Below, in pieces: positions 1 through 8,990 of a DNA stretch of 64,000 bases. A model generated the notes under the pieces. The model saw nothing but the letters and a program-made list of their open reading frames with translations. It did not search any database and was not told where the DNA came from. How positions within the stretch are numbered: the stretch's first letter is position 1; every line of letters begins with the position of its first letter. Location of the stretch: positions 1 through 64,000 of the forward strand of contig JAZJZD010000014.1 in NCBI GenBank assembly GCA_040390025.1. The letters run 5' to 3'. Made by a program: the position numbers and the translations under genes. The DNA comes from JAVHYG01 sp040390025. GTDB lineage: Bacteria > Pseudomonadota > Gammaproteobacteria > Diplorickettsiales > Diplorickettsiaceae.

Positions 1-65
1 TGGTTGATTTAAGTAGAATTTTCAGGGCTTGTCGCATTTAGCCCTAGAATGTACCAGAGTTTGTG

Positions 66-95
66 TATTTCCGATAATTTTTATTATCGGAAATA
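66..95. terminator. Hairpin near window edge
   Basis: A perfect 13-bp inverted repeat (66-78 with 83-95) encloses a TTTT loop. It may be a factor-independent terminator for a gene lying to the left of the window. There is no clear T-run directly after either arm, so the role is uncertain. Confidence 0.4.
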
Positions 96-173
96 AGTGC
101 AGCCGGGTACATTGCATTTCTAGGAAACCATTCCCGTTATTTGTTTAAAGCATTTACCCATTTCTACCCTCAA

Positions 174-203
174 AATACGATAAGTTTAACTCCTTGTCGT
201 ATT
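174..203 (-). terminator. Terminator of hybrid histidine kinase gene
   Basis: An 11-bp stem (174-184 with 193-203, one G-U pair) starts 5 bases after the kinase stop codon. On the minus strand it is followed by a short T-run. This is the layout of a rho-independent terminator. Confidence 0.6.
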
Positions 204-207
204 TCGG

Positions 208-2247
208 TTAGAACTTGCAGGAATTTTGAGAAATATACTTTTTAGCCGTTTCTTTTGCTGCTTGCGCCTCTTGAATCAGCCGTTGATAAAGGGCATCAGC
301 TTGTTTGAGAGAACCCTTTTGCAAATAAGTTTCTAACTGCCGACAGGCTTCTTCTAAACGCCGCGTGCCACAATAACTGGCTCCACCTTGCCATTTGTGT
401 GCAATCATTCGTATTGCCGACCAATCATTGGCTTGATGATGTTGCTTTAGAGAGGATAATTCTTTGGTCAACTCACTTTCGAGTAAAGCCAACATCTGAT
501 TAATTACTTCTTTACTGCCCAGTAGTTTTAATGCCTGATCTTTATCGAAAATAGGCAGTGATTCCAAACTATCGAGGGATTGATCACGTTTTTCTTCCGT
601 AAGGCTAGAGGATTGCGGATGTGATAGAAATGCATGGAGTATTTCAGAAGCCTTCTCTACGGTTAAAGGCTTGGTATAAATCGCATTCATTCCATTTTTA
701 AGGCAATTTCGTTTCTTTTCTTCAGTAATGTGGGCGGTAAGCCCCACAATAGGTACCGATGGATTTCTCTGCCATTGCTTTAATCGAATACGCCGTGTTG
801 CCTCACAACCATCACCATCCGGTAGTCCAATATCCATCAAAATAAGATCGTAATGATTTTTTTCAATAAAGGCTACAGCCGTTCTTCCATTCTCTACGCT
901 ATCAGTTTGACAATTTAGGTTTGACAGGATGCCTACGGCGACTTTTACAGCAATTGGATTATCTTCCACCACCAAAACGCGACTTCCACTCGTCATTAGT
1001 CCTGGTAAAGGTAGTTTCGGTACTTTACTGCCAGGTAAGTGATTATCCTCCAAAGCAAACAATGGGGTTTCTTCTATCTCATCCTCTTCTTTTGTTGATA
1101 ACGATTCCTGGAAAGGAATTAAACAAGTAAAAGTCGAACCTTGTTCAGGTTTACTTTTGAGGTGAAGCTCGCCATCTAAATCATCTATAAATTGTTTAAC
1201 TACAGATAAACCTAAGCCTGTTCCAGGATAAATACCTTGATAGGAAGGCATTAACCGCTTAAAACGGGTATAAACTTCATGTTGTTTGTCTAAAGGAATG
1301 CCTATTCCGGTATCACTTACACTCAACTGAATAATCTCTTGTTCTGAGCGTGTCTTATTTTTCATCAACCGTGCCATGATCTTAATTTCACCTTTATCAG
1401 TGAATTTGAGCGCATTAGTAACCAGCTCTAAGAGAATCCGCTGGACGCGTACCGGATCACCCATTAAATAAGCGGGTATGGCTTTATCATAATCAACGTG
1501 TAAAGAAAGTTTTTTTATAGCCGCTTGTGGTTTGTTCAAATGTATTACTTGTTCTAATTCGTGATAAAGATTAAATTTTTTCTTTAGGAGTGGAATCTCG
1601 CCACTCGCCACTTGGATACTTTCTAGTATTTTATTGAGAAACTCTAATAAAGCATCACTGGATTGGATGAGATCAGTAGCATATTCAGACACTTTCTTAG
1701 GATCATCCGCTTGCATCTGGATCAGTTGCGCACAACCTACTATTCCTGATAAAGGCGTTCGAATATCATGACGCATGTTTTCCAAAAACTCAGTTTTTGC
1801 TTCATTCGCCACTTCGGCTTTTTCTTTAGCTTTTTTTAGGGCCTGTTCAGCTTTTTTCTTTTCTGTTATATCATTATAAACACCTAAAATACCGATGACT
1901 TTATTATTTTTATCAAAAACAGGTACTTTACTCGTTAATAAATAAATTTTTTTACCATCAGGAAAAGTTTGCTCTTCTTCAATATTAAGCTTAGGAGTAC
2001 GAGATTCCATTACTTCTTTATCATCTCTACGATAGGCATCACTATCTTCTTTCTTAACGGGGAAATCATAATCTGTTTTCCCTATCACTGCTTCCACAGA
2101 AGCTAAATCAAGATTATGTGCAAAAAGATCATTACAGCCTAGATATTTTCCTTCTTTATTTTTCCAGAAAACGTGGACAGGCAATCGTTTTAAAAGTTCA
2201 ATAATAAACGCTCTATCAAAAGCATCTTTTTTTTGGTTACTAGGCAT
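208..2247 (-). CDS. Hybrid sensor histidine kinase (PAS-HisKA-HATPase-REC-HPt)
   Basis: Membrane-free hybrid kinase of 679 residues. Order: one PAS domain (about 10-130), a short coiled coil, HisKA with the phospho-accepting His160 in ENMRHDIRTP, HATPase with the DTGIGI and GTGLGL boxes, a receiver with acceptor Asp472 in LMDIGLPD, and a C-terminal HPt with His617 in AHKWQGG. It therefore carries a complete His-Asp-His relay and should pass phosphate to a separate response regulator, none of which is seen nearby. The ATG at 2247 is preferred to a TTG seven codons upstream because GGGA lies 8 bases before it. A close paralogue lies at 6598-8620. There is no N-terminal membrane segment, so the signal is probably cytoplasmic. 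The ligand is unknown. Confidence 0.9.
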   Translation of the reverse strand: MPSNQKKDAFDRAFIIELLKRLPVHVFWKNKEGKYLGCNDLFAHNLDLASVEAVIGKTDYDFPVKKEDSDAYRRDDKEVMESRTPKLNIEEEQTFPDGKKIYLLTSKVPVFDKNNKVIGILGVYNDITEKKKAEQALKKAKEKAEVANEAKTEFLENMRHDIRTPLSGIVGCAQLIQMQADDPKKVSEYATDLIQSSDALLEFLNKILESIQVASGEIPLLKKKFNLYHELEQVIHLNKPQAAIKKLSLHVDYDKAIPAYLMGDPVRVQRILLELVTNALKFTDKGEIKIMARLMKNKTRSEQEIIQLSVSDTGIGIPLDKQHEVYTRFKRLMPSYQGIYPGTGLGLSVVKQFIDDLDGELHLKSKPEQGSTFTCLIPFQESLSTKEEDEIEETPLFALEDNHLPGSKVPKLPLPGLMTSGSRVLVVEDNPIAVKVAVGILSNLNCQTDSVENGRTAVAFIEKNHYDLILMDIGLPDGDGCEATRRIRLKQWQRNPSVPIVGLTAHITEEKKRNCLKNGMNAIYTKPLTVEKASEILHAFLSHPQSSSLTEEKRDQSLDSLESLPIFDKDQALKLLGSKEVINQMLALLESELTKELSSLKQHHQANDWSAIRMIAHKWQGGASYCGTRRLEEACRQLETYLQKGSLKQADALYQRLIQEAQAAKETAKKYISQNSCKF

Positions 2248-2305
2248 AAAAATTCCCAGGAAAATCAAAGCAATCTGTGCACAAAATATACATCAAATAT
2301 AAGAT

Positions 2306-3733
2306 TCATGGATAGCAATTAATTTTTTTAGATAAATTTTGATGGCTAGAAATAAAATGTTTACCTAATGACTTAAAAAATCCAGGCCCAGGTGACTCGG
2401 CTTTTTTAACTTGCTCTATCTCTCTTTCTCGATAAGGCTGCAATTCACAAGTATTTTGTAAGCTATCTTTTGGTTTTTCAGTAATCTCATATTTCGCTGT
2501 AAAAAGTGATCCTCCTTCTACATAACGATAATTACCGTCTCTAATTACCTTTTTTTTATCTAACCCAACAAGAGATAATACTTCCTCTCCAGCATCAAAT
2601 ATATTACTCACTTTCCCTGGAACAACATAAATCATTTTATTTTCTTTATTTTGAAAAATAACGGCACTACGAAACTCTTTATCTGTCTTGACCTTAGCCA
2701 ATAAAGCCCCAATCCACCCTATATAAATAAACTTTTGTTTAAATCCAGGCCAAAACCTTTCCATCTCTTTTTCACAATTAGGTTTAACTTGTTGATCAAT
2801 AAAGTCATCATCAATTGAATGAAGATGATTCTTAGCCTCCGCAGCTGTTTTATAAGAACCCATAATTGTCCATTTCCCGTGAGTCATTATGTACTTTGAA
2901 AAAATTTCTTGTTTATTTGCACGATCATCGTAAGGCATTAAACATGGAAACCATCCATCCATGACAATAAATGAAAAAGGTAAATTAGGGAGAGGTCGTT
3001 CAGTATATTCATACATTAAAGCTAAACAAGGCTGATAAACAATTTCCATTTTTAAAGGTAATCCTCTAGGATCAGGTACTAATGTTTGATAACTTGTTGT
3101 GTTAACAACATAATTAAAAACAAATTGATCATTACCTATTTTCCATGATTTACCTGACACAACAAGCTTATTGTCGATTCGCTTCTTTACTTTGACAACA
3201 CCAAACTCACATAACAATCTTACTCCCGCTTCTTCTAATTTTTTCATAAAGAAATCGCGTAGCGGCTTACCTAGTACTAGGCTTGGCTCCCCAACATCAA
3301 CTGCAAAACTTAAATTATTATATCCCCATTCATCTGGCTGGATTTCTTTAGAGCTTTCAAACTCTTTACAAACAGAAGCAAATTTTTCCTTATCTACTTT
3401 AGATGGGTTTCCATTTGCATCTCTGATTCCTAATCCATAAACCGAATACAAATGTGGCCTTATCAATTCAGGATAATAATGGAAAAAACTATTAAAACCT
3501 TTGTAGCAAGCTATTCTTGTTGCTTCAGATCGGGGATAATGAAGGCCGCTGTGTAATCTAATACCAAACTTTCCCGAAGTTTCACTAAATATATCAGAAT
3601 TTTTTTCAAAAAGTGTTACTTTGCAGGAGGGACACTCTTTTTTCAATACCAGTGCAATATGCACTCCATACCATCCAGACCCTATAATAGCAATTTTCTT
3701 TTTTGAAAAGGAGTTAATTTTTTTATTATGCAT
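2306..3733 (-). CDS. FAD-dependent oxidoreductase, DAO-like
   Basis: A protein of 475 residues. A Rossmann FAD-binding motif GSGWYG (about residues 18-23) lies in a beta-alpha-beta unit ending in the acidic residue of LFEKN, and is followed by a GLHYPRS segment typical of one group of D-amino-acid-oxidase-fold flavoproteins. The substrate cannot be read from the sequence. There is no signal peptide; the C-terminal 60 residues are charged and probably disordered. It stands alone between the kinase and a decayed region, with no operon partner. The Shine-Dalgarno sequence is weak. The fold is fairly sure; the reaction is unknown. Confidence 0.7.
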   Translation of the reverse strand: MHNKKINSFSKKKIAIIGSGWYGVHIALVLKKECPSCKVTLFEKNSDIFSETSGKFGIRLHSGLHYPRSEATRIACYKGFNSFFHYYPELIRPHLYSVYGLGIRDANGNPSKVDKEKFASVCKEFESSKEIQPDEWGYNNLSFAVDVGEPSLVLGKPLRDFFMKKLEEAGVRLLCEFGVVKVKKRIDNKLVVSGKSWKIGNDQFVFNYVVNTTSYQTLVPDPRGLPLKMEIVYQPCLALMYEYTERPLPNLPFSFIVMDGWFPCLMPYDDRANKQEIFSKYIMTHGKWTIMGSYKTAAEAKNHLHSIDDDFIDQQVKPNCEKEMERFWPGFKQKFIYIGWIGALLAKVKTDKEFRSAVIFQNKENKMIYVVPGKVSNIFDAGEEVLSLVGLDKKKVIRDGNYRYVEGGSLFTAKYEITEKPKDSLQNTCELQPYREREIEQVKKAESPGPGFFKSLGKHFISSHQNLSKKINCYP

Positions 3734-3813
3734 TTTAAATATTTTATTTTTATAAAAAAGCCTATGACTATCTAATGTAAACTCTTAAACTAAATAACAG
3801 GAGGGACCTGTTT

Positions 3814-4097
3814 GTGAAAAAAAATTAGCCTTTATTCTTACAGTCTCATTCTTAATACCGACAATAGGATATTCAAGCAGCTTTATTGACGAAGGGGTAC
3901 CCAATCTAGCAAATACCTGCCCTATTATCCATACCTGTTTCACACCTTACCAAGATTGCACTCATAAAATCATTGATCAGATACTTCAAGCAAAAAATTC
4001 CATTTTAGTTCAAGCTTATTATCTTAAATCAAAGCCAATTGTAGAAGCGCTAGTGGAAGCTAAAAAGAAAGGGGTATTATCTGCGAGACAGCCGTAG
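3814..4097 (+). pseudogene. Decayed phospholipase D (Nuc-like) gene remnant
   Basis: A strong ribosome site (AGGAGGG, 3799-3805) leads to GTG at 3814, but the frame stops after three codons because the A-tract holds 8 A. With one more A the frame reads a signal peptide, then about 75 residues resembling the N-terminus of secreted PLD/Nuc endonucleases (TCFTPYQDCTHKI, then SILVQAYYLKSKPI, EALVEAKKKGV). That frame ends at TAG 4095-4097 before any HKD catalytic motif. The gene is thus both frameshifted and truncated. The family assignment rests on the N-terminal motif pattern only. Confidence 0.6.
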
Positions 4098-4245
4098 TAA
4101 GCGGTAATAATGAAACCTCAATTGTAGATTATCAATAAATTGGTTCAAAGAATATGAAGAATATTTTCTTTACATTGTCATAAATAGTTTTCGCAGCCCG
4201 TCGTGTCTTTTTTTCTTGTCCTAAAGACATAATTTTTCCTCATAT

Positions 4246-4449
4246 TTAAAATGTCATTATTTGTTTAGAAATACTCATACGTTCATTATTTCTTTGGAAG
4301 TCATCAAAAGGAGTTAATGGAGCACCTCTCAAAGATTTATTAGTTGTTTGTATGCTATCAAAAGGTCTTTTTTGATCATAACAATAATTATTAGAATAAC
4401 AGGAAGATAATAAAAAAGAGCTTAAAAGAATTATTAAATTTTTTTTCAT
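4246..4449 (-). CDS. Small putative lipoprotein
   Basis: A protein of 67 residues. A lysine-rich start and hydrophobic stretch end in a lipobox (LLSSC, Cys17), so a lipidated peptide of about 50 residues is expected at the outer or inner membrane. The mature part is polar with no recognised domain. It stands alone in a gene-poor, very AT-rich stretch. It could be a remnant, but the signal is clean. Confidence 0.5.
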   Translation of the reverse strand: MKKNLIILLSSFLLSSCYSNNYCYDQKRPFDSIQTTNKSLRGAPLTPFDDFQRNNERMSISKQIMTF

Positions 4450-4606
4450 ATTTTATTTTTATATTTTTTTAAGGAATAATGATATTATCATAATTTTATT
4501 ATATGGTTAATGGATGCTTTTTATAAATATAATAAAATAATTTTTATAAATAAATATAATAATTTAAAATATGCACAAAATTTTAATAGTTTTTTTAAGT
4601 GTTTTA

Positions 4607-4823
4607 TTACTTTACTATTCCTAATGAATCTTCTTGTATTATTTTAATTGCCGTTTCTTTATCCGTGGCCGCTATAATAATTCCACCATCATGAGGATTT
4701 TTCTGGTCTGACGCTAAAAAAATTCCTTTTTGCATAATATTTATTTAAAAAAGATCGGTGTTGATCGAAAAACTTATTAGCCTCATCAAGGGACTTTTTG
4801 TATGTTAATTCAATAAGCAACAT
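4607..4823 (-). pseudogene. YciI-family protein gene, frameshifted
   Basis: From ATG 4823 the frame reads MLLIELTYKKSLDE, then HRSFLNKYYAK, which fits the start of YciI-like small proteins (ferredoxin-like fold). It then stops early. One extra A in the A5 tract near 4733 breaks the frame; skipping it restores GIFLASDQKNPHDGG and a normal end at 4607. The complete product would be about 71 residues, shorter than the roughly 95 residues usual for the family. Either a real inactivation or a homopolymer sequencing error. Confidence 0.65.
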
Positions 4824-4862
4824 TAATTTTATCCTCTTTTTATCGGTAGTGTTTTTTTGGAT

Positions 4863-5678
4863 TTATAGCAATAATTTCTGATGACTAGCAATAGGTATAG
4901 TGTTTCTAATTTCATGCAGTTTTTTGAGGTTAATTTCTGCATAGATAATACCAGGTCCCTTTTTAATACGTTCTGTTACGATTGATCCCCAGGGATCAAC
5001 GATCAAGGAATGCCCATACGTTTTTCGCCCATTGCTATGCGTGCCTCCTTGACAGGCACCTATAACATAGCAAAAATTGTCGAGTGCACGGCTTCTTGCC
5101 AATAGTTCCCAATGCGCCTCTCCTGTTTTTTGTGTGAATGCAGAAGGTATCGCAATAACTTCCGCACCTTGATTAAAAAGATGGGTAAACATGGTTGGAA
5201 ACCGAATATCGTAACAAACGGCAAGTCCAAGTTTGCCTATAGGTGTGTTAACTACGACTAGACTATTACCGGGATTTGTTGTATCAGACTCAAGGTACAC
5301 TTCTTGTTTTGAGATGACCGCATCAAATAAATGTATTTTGTCATATCTAGCGACTACCCTGCCATTGTTATCGTAGACAAGACAGGCTGCCTTTATTTTA
5401 TCTTTATCTTCACAACTAAGCGGTATTGTGCCCCCTACTAGCCATATACTATTCTTTTTAGCTTGTTCAGATAGAAATGCTTGGATTTTTCCTGTGCCGA
5501 AATCTTCTTTAAAGTCGACTTTAGCTGCTTGCGTTAAGCCAAAAATTGGAAACATCTCTGGTAAAACCACTAATGTGGCGCTGTTGTCAGATGCCTCTTT
5601 AATGAGTTTTGCAGTTATTTCTAAATTTTCTTTTAAAATATGGCTTGAACACAGCTGTATCGCCGCTACGCTTTTCAT
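4863..5678 (-). CDS. Carbon-nitrogen hydrolase (Nit1/Nit2-like amidase)
   Basis: Nitrilase-superfamily amidase of 271 residues. The catalytic triad is visible: Glu41 in VLPEMF, Lys114 in YDKIHLFD and Cys155 in AVCYDIRFP. The Cys motif and length match the Nit/NitFhit branch, whose members hydrolyse deaminated glutathione or alpha-keto acid amides; the exact substrate is inferred. It follows msrA by one base, so it is probably the last gene of an msrB-msrA-nit operon. A glutathione-repair role would fit that oxidative-damage context. Cytoplasmic. Confidence 0.85.
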   Translation of the reverse strand: MKSVAAIQLCSSHILKENLEITAKLIKEASDNSATLVVLPEMFPIFGLTQAAKVDFKEDFGTGKIQAFLSEQAKKNSIWLVGGTIPLSCEDKDKIKAACLVYDNNGRVVARYDKIHLFDAVISKQEVYLESDTTNPGNSLVVVNTPIGKLGLAVCYDIRFPTMFTHLFNQGAEVIAIPSAFTQKTGEAHWELLARSRALDNFCYVIGACQGGTHSNGRKTYGHSLIVDPWGSIVTERIKKGPGIIYAEINLKKLHEIRNTIPIASHQKLLL

Positions 5679-5679
5679 T

Positions 5680-6165
5680 TTAAAATTTTTTTACATAATG
5701 ATGACAATAAGGTTGCTTCCCCGTTTTTTCATAATAGTTTTGATGGTAATCCTCTGCTTTCCAGAACGTGGTAGCAGGAGTAACCTTCGTTGCAATTTGA
5801 TAACCTTTATCTTTTAAAATGTGGATAAGCTTTAAAACGATTTCTTTTTGTTCAGGCGTTGTATAAAAAACTTCGGAGCGGTATTGCTCGCCTACATCGG
5901 GACCTTGCTTATTCAACTGTTCCGGATCATGAATTTCGAAGAATCGTTTAGCTAAGGCTTCGTACGTTACTTTGCTGGAATCAAAAATAATTTGGACAGC
6001 TTCAGTATGGCCTGTACGATGTGCACATACATCCTGATAAGTGGGATTGAGCATAGAACCACCGATATATCCAGATACAGCTGAAATGACACCTGGTATA
6101 TGCTTCATTAAATGTTCTACTCCCCAAAAACAACCTCCTGCAAAAATAGCAGTTTCAGTCGTCAC
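5680..6165 (-). CDS. msrA: Peptide-methionine (S)-S-oxide reductase
   Basis: MsrA of 161 residues. The catalytic GCFWG motif (Cys12) is at the N-terminus as usual, followed by the GYIGG and HRTGHTEAV segments of the family. It reduces the S epimer of methionine sulfoxide in proteins and free methionine, using thioredoxin. Its start overlaps the msrB stop by 4 bases, so the two are translationally coupled and together cover both sulfoxide epimers. No signal peptide; cytoplasmic. Confidence 0.96.
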   Translation of the reverse strand: MTTETAIFAGGCFWGVEHLMKHIPGVISAVSGYIGGSMLNPTYQDVCAHRTGHTEAVQIIFDSSKVTYEALAKRFFEIHDPEQLNKQGPDVGEQYRSEVFYTTPEQKEIVLKLIHILKDKGYQIATKVTPATTFWKAEDYHQNYYEKTGKQPYCHHYVKKF

Positions 6166-6533
6166 TTTTTTTCTAGTTTATTTTTAGGTACAAATTCTAA
6201 AGATATCGAATTAACACAATATCGAACGTTTTTAGGCGTGTGCCCTTCATGAAGAAATACATGCCCGAGATGTCCCCCGCATTTAGAACAAATAATCTCT
6301 GTACGCCGACCATCGGCATCGGGTAATTGCTTAATAGCATCTGGTATCGCATCATCAAAACTGGGCCAACCGCATCCAGAATCAAATTTATGGGAAGAAC
6401 GGTATAATAATGCGCCGCATTGCTTACACAAATAAACACCCTCTTTATTAAACTGATTATATTTTCCCGAGAATGGGCGCTCAGTCCCTTTCGATAAAAT
6501 AACCTCTTCTTCTTCAGGTGTAAGTTTTTTCAT
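6162..6533 (-). CDS. msrB: Peptide-methionine (R)-S-oxide reductase
   Basis: MsrB of 123 residues. Zinc-binding pairs Cys36/Cys39 and Cys82/Cys85 are present, as are GCGWPSF, GHLGHVF and the catalytic Cys106 in RYCVNS. It reduces the R epimer of methionine sulfoxide. First gene of the msrB-msrA-nit unit, overlapping msrA by 4 bases. Cytoplasmic, full length for the family. Confidence 0.96.
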   Translation of the reverse strand: MKKLTPEEEEVILSKGTERPFSGKYNQFNKEGVYLCKQCGALLYRSSHKFDSGCGWPSFDDAIPDAIKQLPDADGRRTEIICSKCGGHLGHVFLHEGHTPKNVRYCVNSISLEFVPKNKLEKK

Positions 6534-6597
6534 GTATAAAATTTGCTAGGAATGGAAAATAGCTACTATTTATTTTTAAAACAAAGAATACAAATTT

Positions 6598-8620
6598 TTA
6601 TTCAATTTTCTTATATATATATAGTTTAGTCAATATTCTCAATGCCTTTTCCTTGGTTAATGGTTTTGTATAGACCGAGTTCATTCCCATTGCAAGGCAC
6701 TTTTGTTTCTTTTCGTCACTCGTATGTGCTGTTAAGCCTATAATAACCGGTGATGAAGAATTTCTTAGCTTTAAACGAATTAGATGAGTAATTTCACAAC
6801 CATCAGTATCCGGTAAACCCACATCCATTAGAATAAGATCATAAGTATTTTTAGAGATGTTTTTCAAAGCCATTTTTCCATTAAACACTATATCTACCTG
6901 ACAATTGAGGTTTAATAGTATGCTTTGTGCTACCTTTGCAGCTATCTTATCGTCTTCTACCACTAAAACTCTGTTTCCAATAGAAACAACCATTTCTTGT
7001 AAGGAAGAGGCGTTAGCGGATTGTTGACTACATCGCGAACTAGATATTTTAGGCGCATGGTCTTTTTCTATTTCATTCTCTTCGGTTATTAATAACGGCT
7101 CTTGGAAAGGAATTAAACAAATAAAGGTCGATCCGTGATTAAGTTGACTGTCAAGCTGAATCTCACCCTCTAAATCGTCAATAAATTGTTTGACAACAGA
7201 TAAGCCTAAGCCAGTTCCTGGATAAATCCCTTGATAGGAAGGAGTTAAACGTTTAAAACGCGTATAAACCTCATTTTGTTTATCGTGAAGAATACCTATC
7301 CCGGTATCACTGACACACAATTTAATAATCACTTGTCCTGATTTTGTCTTTTCTTTCATCAAACGCGCTGTTACTTCAACACCACCTTTGTCCGTAAATT
7401 TTAGGGCATTGGTAATTAACTCTAAAAGTATCCGCTGTATTCTTATGGGATCGCCAAGTAAGTAAGTTGGAATTGCCGGATCATAATTAAATTGAAAAGA
7501 AAGATTTTTTAGAATCGTTTGTGGTTTGTTCAAGCTTATCACTTGTTCTAAGATTGGGAAAAGCTCAAATTTCTTTTTTAAGNNNNNNNNNNAAGATTGG
7601 AATTTCACCACTTGCTACCTGGATACTATCTAAGATTTTATTGAGGAAATCTAACAATGCATCACTGGACTGGATAAGGTCATTGGCGTATTCAGATACT
7701 TTCTTGGAATTATCAGACTGCATCTGAATCAACTGTGCACAACCCACGATCCCTGTCAAGGGCGTACGAATATCATGACGCATGTTTTCTAGAAATTCAG
7801 TTTTGGCTTTATTTGCCGCTTCTGCTTTTTCTTTAGCTAAACGTAATTCAAGTTCAAGTTTTTTTTGATGGGTAATATTAGTAGAAATCCCCACTACGCC
7901 ATAGGTTTCACCTTGTCGATTGCGTAAGGGTACTTTATTAGCTACCCAATATAAAGGTTGGCCTTCTGGTCCAGTAAACGGCGGCTCTTCAATATTTAAT
8001 TTTGGTGCGTTAGTCTCTACGACTTGTTTTCCATCATCGATAAGCATATCAACTACTTTTTTATCGACGTTTTTAATTCGCCCCATTAATTTTCTAAAGT
8101 CTTTACCTACCGTATCCGATCGGGCCATTCTTAATGTTTTAGCTGAATTTTCATTGCATCCAAGATAGACGAAGTCTTTGCTATACCAATAAACATTGCC
8201 CGGTAATTGCGCAATGACGTTATCTAACTCATAGATTTTATCTTCCGCTTTTTTTATTTCAGTCACATCGTTTCCAATACCGATAATTCCAATTACTATT
8301 CCTTTTTCGTTATAGAAGGGTTTTTTATGAACTAAACAGACTATTTCTGTTCCATCCGTATCCACTACTATTTCTTCTAGCGTACGCTCCTGATGGGTCG
8401 CGATAATTTCTTTATCCTCTTTAATAATTTTCTCTGCAATTGCTTCAGGATATAAATCTCTATCGGTTTTTCCTAGCAATGCTTCTTTCGTATCAACTCG
8501 AGCAATCTTTAGCTGTTTCTGATTACAGGCTACATAATAGCCTTTTACATCTTTTAAATAGGCGTTTCCAGAAATTAATTCGAATACTTGCATTAAGTAA
8601 GTAAGTTTGTGCTTATTCAT
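6598..8620 (-). CDS. Hybrid sensor histidine kinase (PAS-PAS-HisKA-HATPase-REC), split by assembly gap
   Basis: Two PAS domains (about 5-125 and 130-255), HisKA with His282 in ENMRHDIRTP, HATPase with DTGIGI and GTGLGL, and a C-terminal receiver with LMDVGLPD. No HPt domain follows, unlike the paralogue at 208-2247. Ten N at 7583-7592 break the frame. The flanks share the 3-base end AAG; joining them there removes 13 bases and leaves 2010, exactly 670 codons, and restores EIPILKKKF, matching EIPLLKKKF of the paralogue. The gene is therefore probably intact with 669 residues. No membrane segment. It needs an external HPt, perhaps that of the paralogue, to signal onward. Confidence 0.88.
7583..7592. 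other. Assembly gap (10 N) inside histidine kinase gene
   Basis: A run of ten N. The flanking sequence suggests that the true gap length is minus 3 (the contig ends overlap by AAG), so no coding sequence is likely to be missing. Confidence 0.8.
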
Positions 8621-8990
8621 TTTAATGTTCTTTTATTATTCGTCTATTATCCATCGCTTAAGAACTTGTGGTGAAATAGGCAAAAGCTATTTACCTATTG
8701 CTTAGCTTTCTCTCAGGCGTTTCAGTTTTGATACTTCTGGCTAATACGATACAACTCTTAAACATTATACTTAATATCTAAAGGTTAACCAATCTAAACG
8801 TTATATACAGCAAATTTATTAAAAAAATATTATTTTATTAAATTGCATAAAATTTTAAAAAAGTTTAATATTATTTTAATATTTATCTCAATTAGATTAG
8901 TAATATACTCTAAAAATAGCTGTTGCATAATTATCCAGAGTATAGTAGAAACGCAACCCTTTTTGGTAGAAAAATAAAAATAAAACACCC
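8621..8990. other. Divergent intergenic region before the NRPS
   Basis: An AT-rich stretch of 370 bases between the divergently read histidine kinase and NRPS genes. It should hold both promoters, but no convincing -35/-10 pair was found. There is an in-frame TAG at 8967-8969, so the NRPS cannot start further upstream, and no strong Shine-Dalgarno precedes its ATG. Nothing resembling a missing adenylation domain was seen. Confidence 0.5.
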
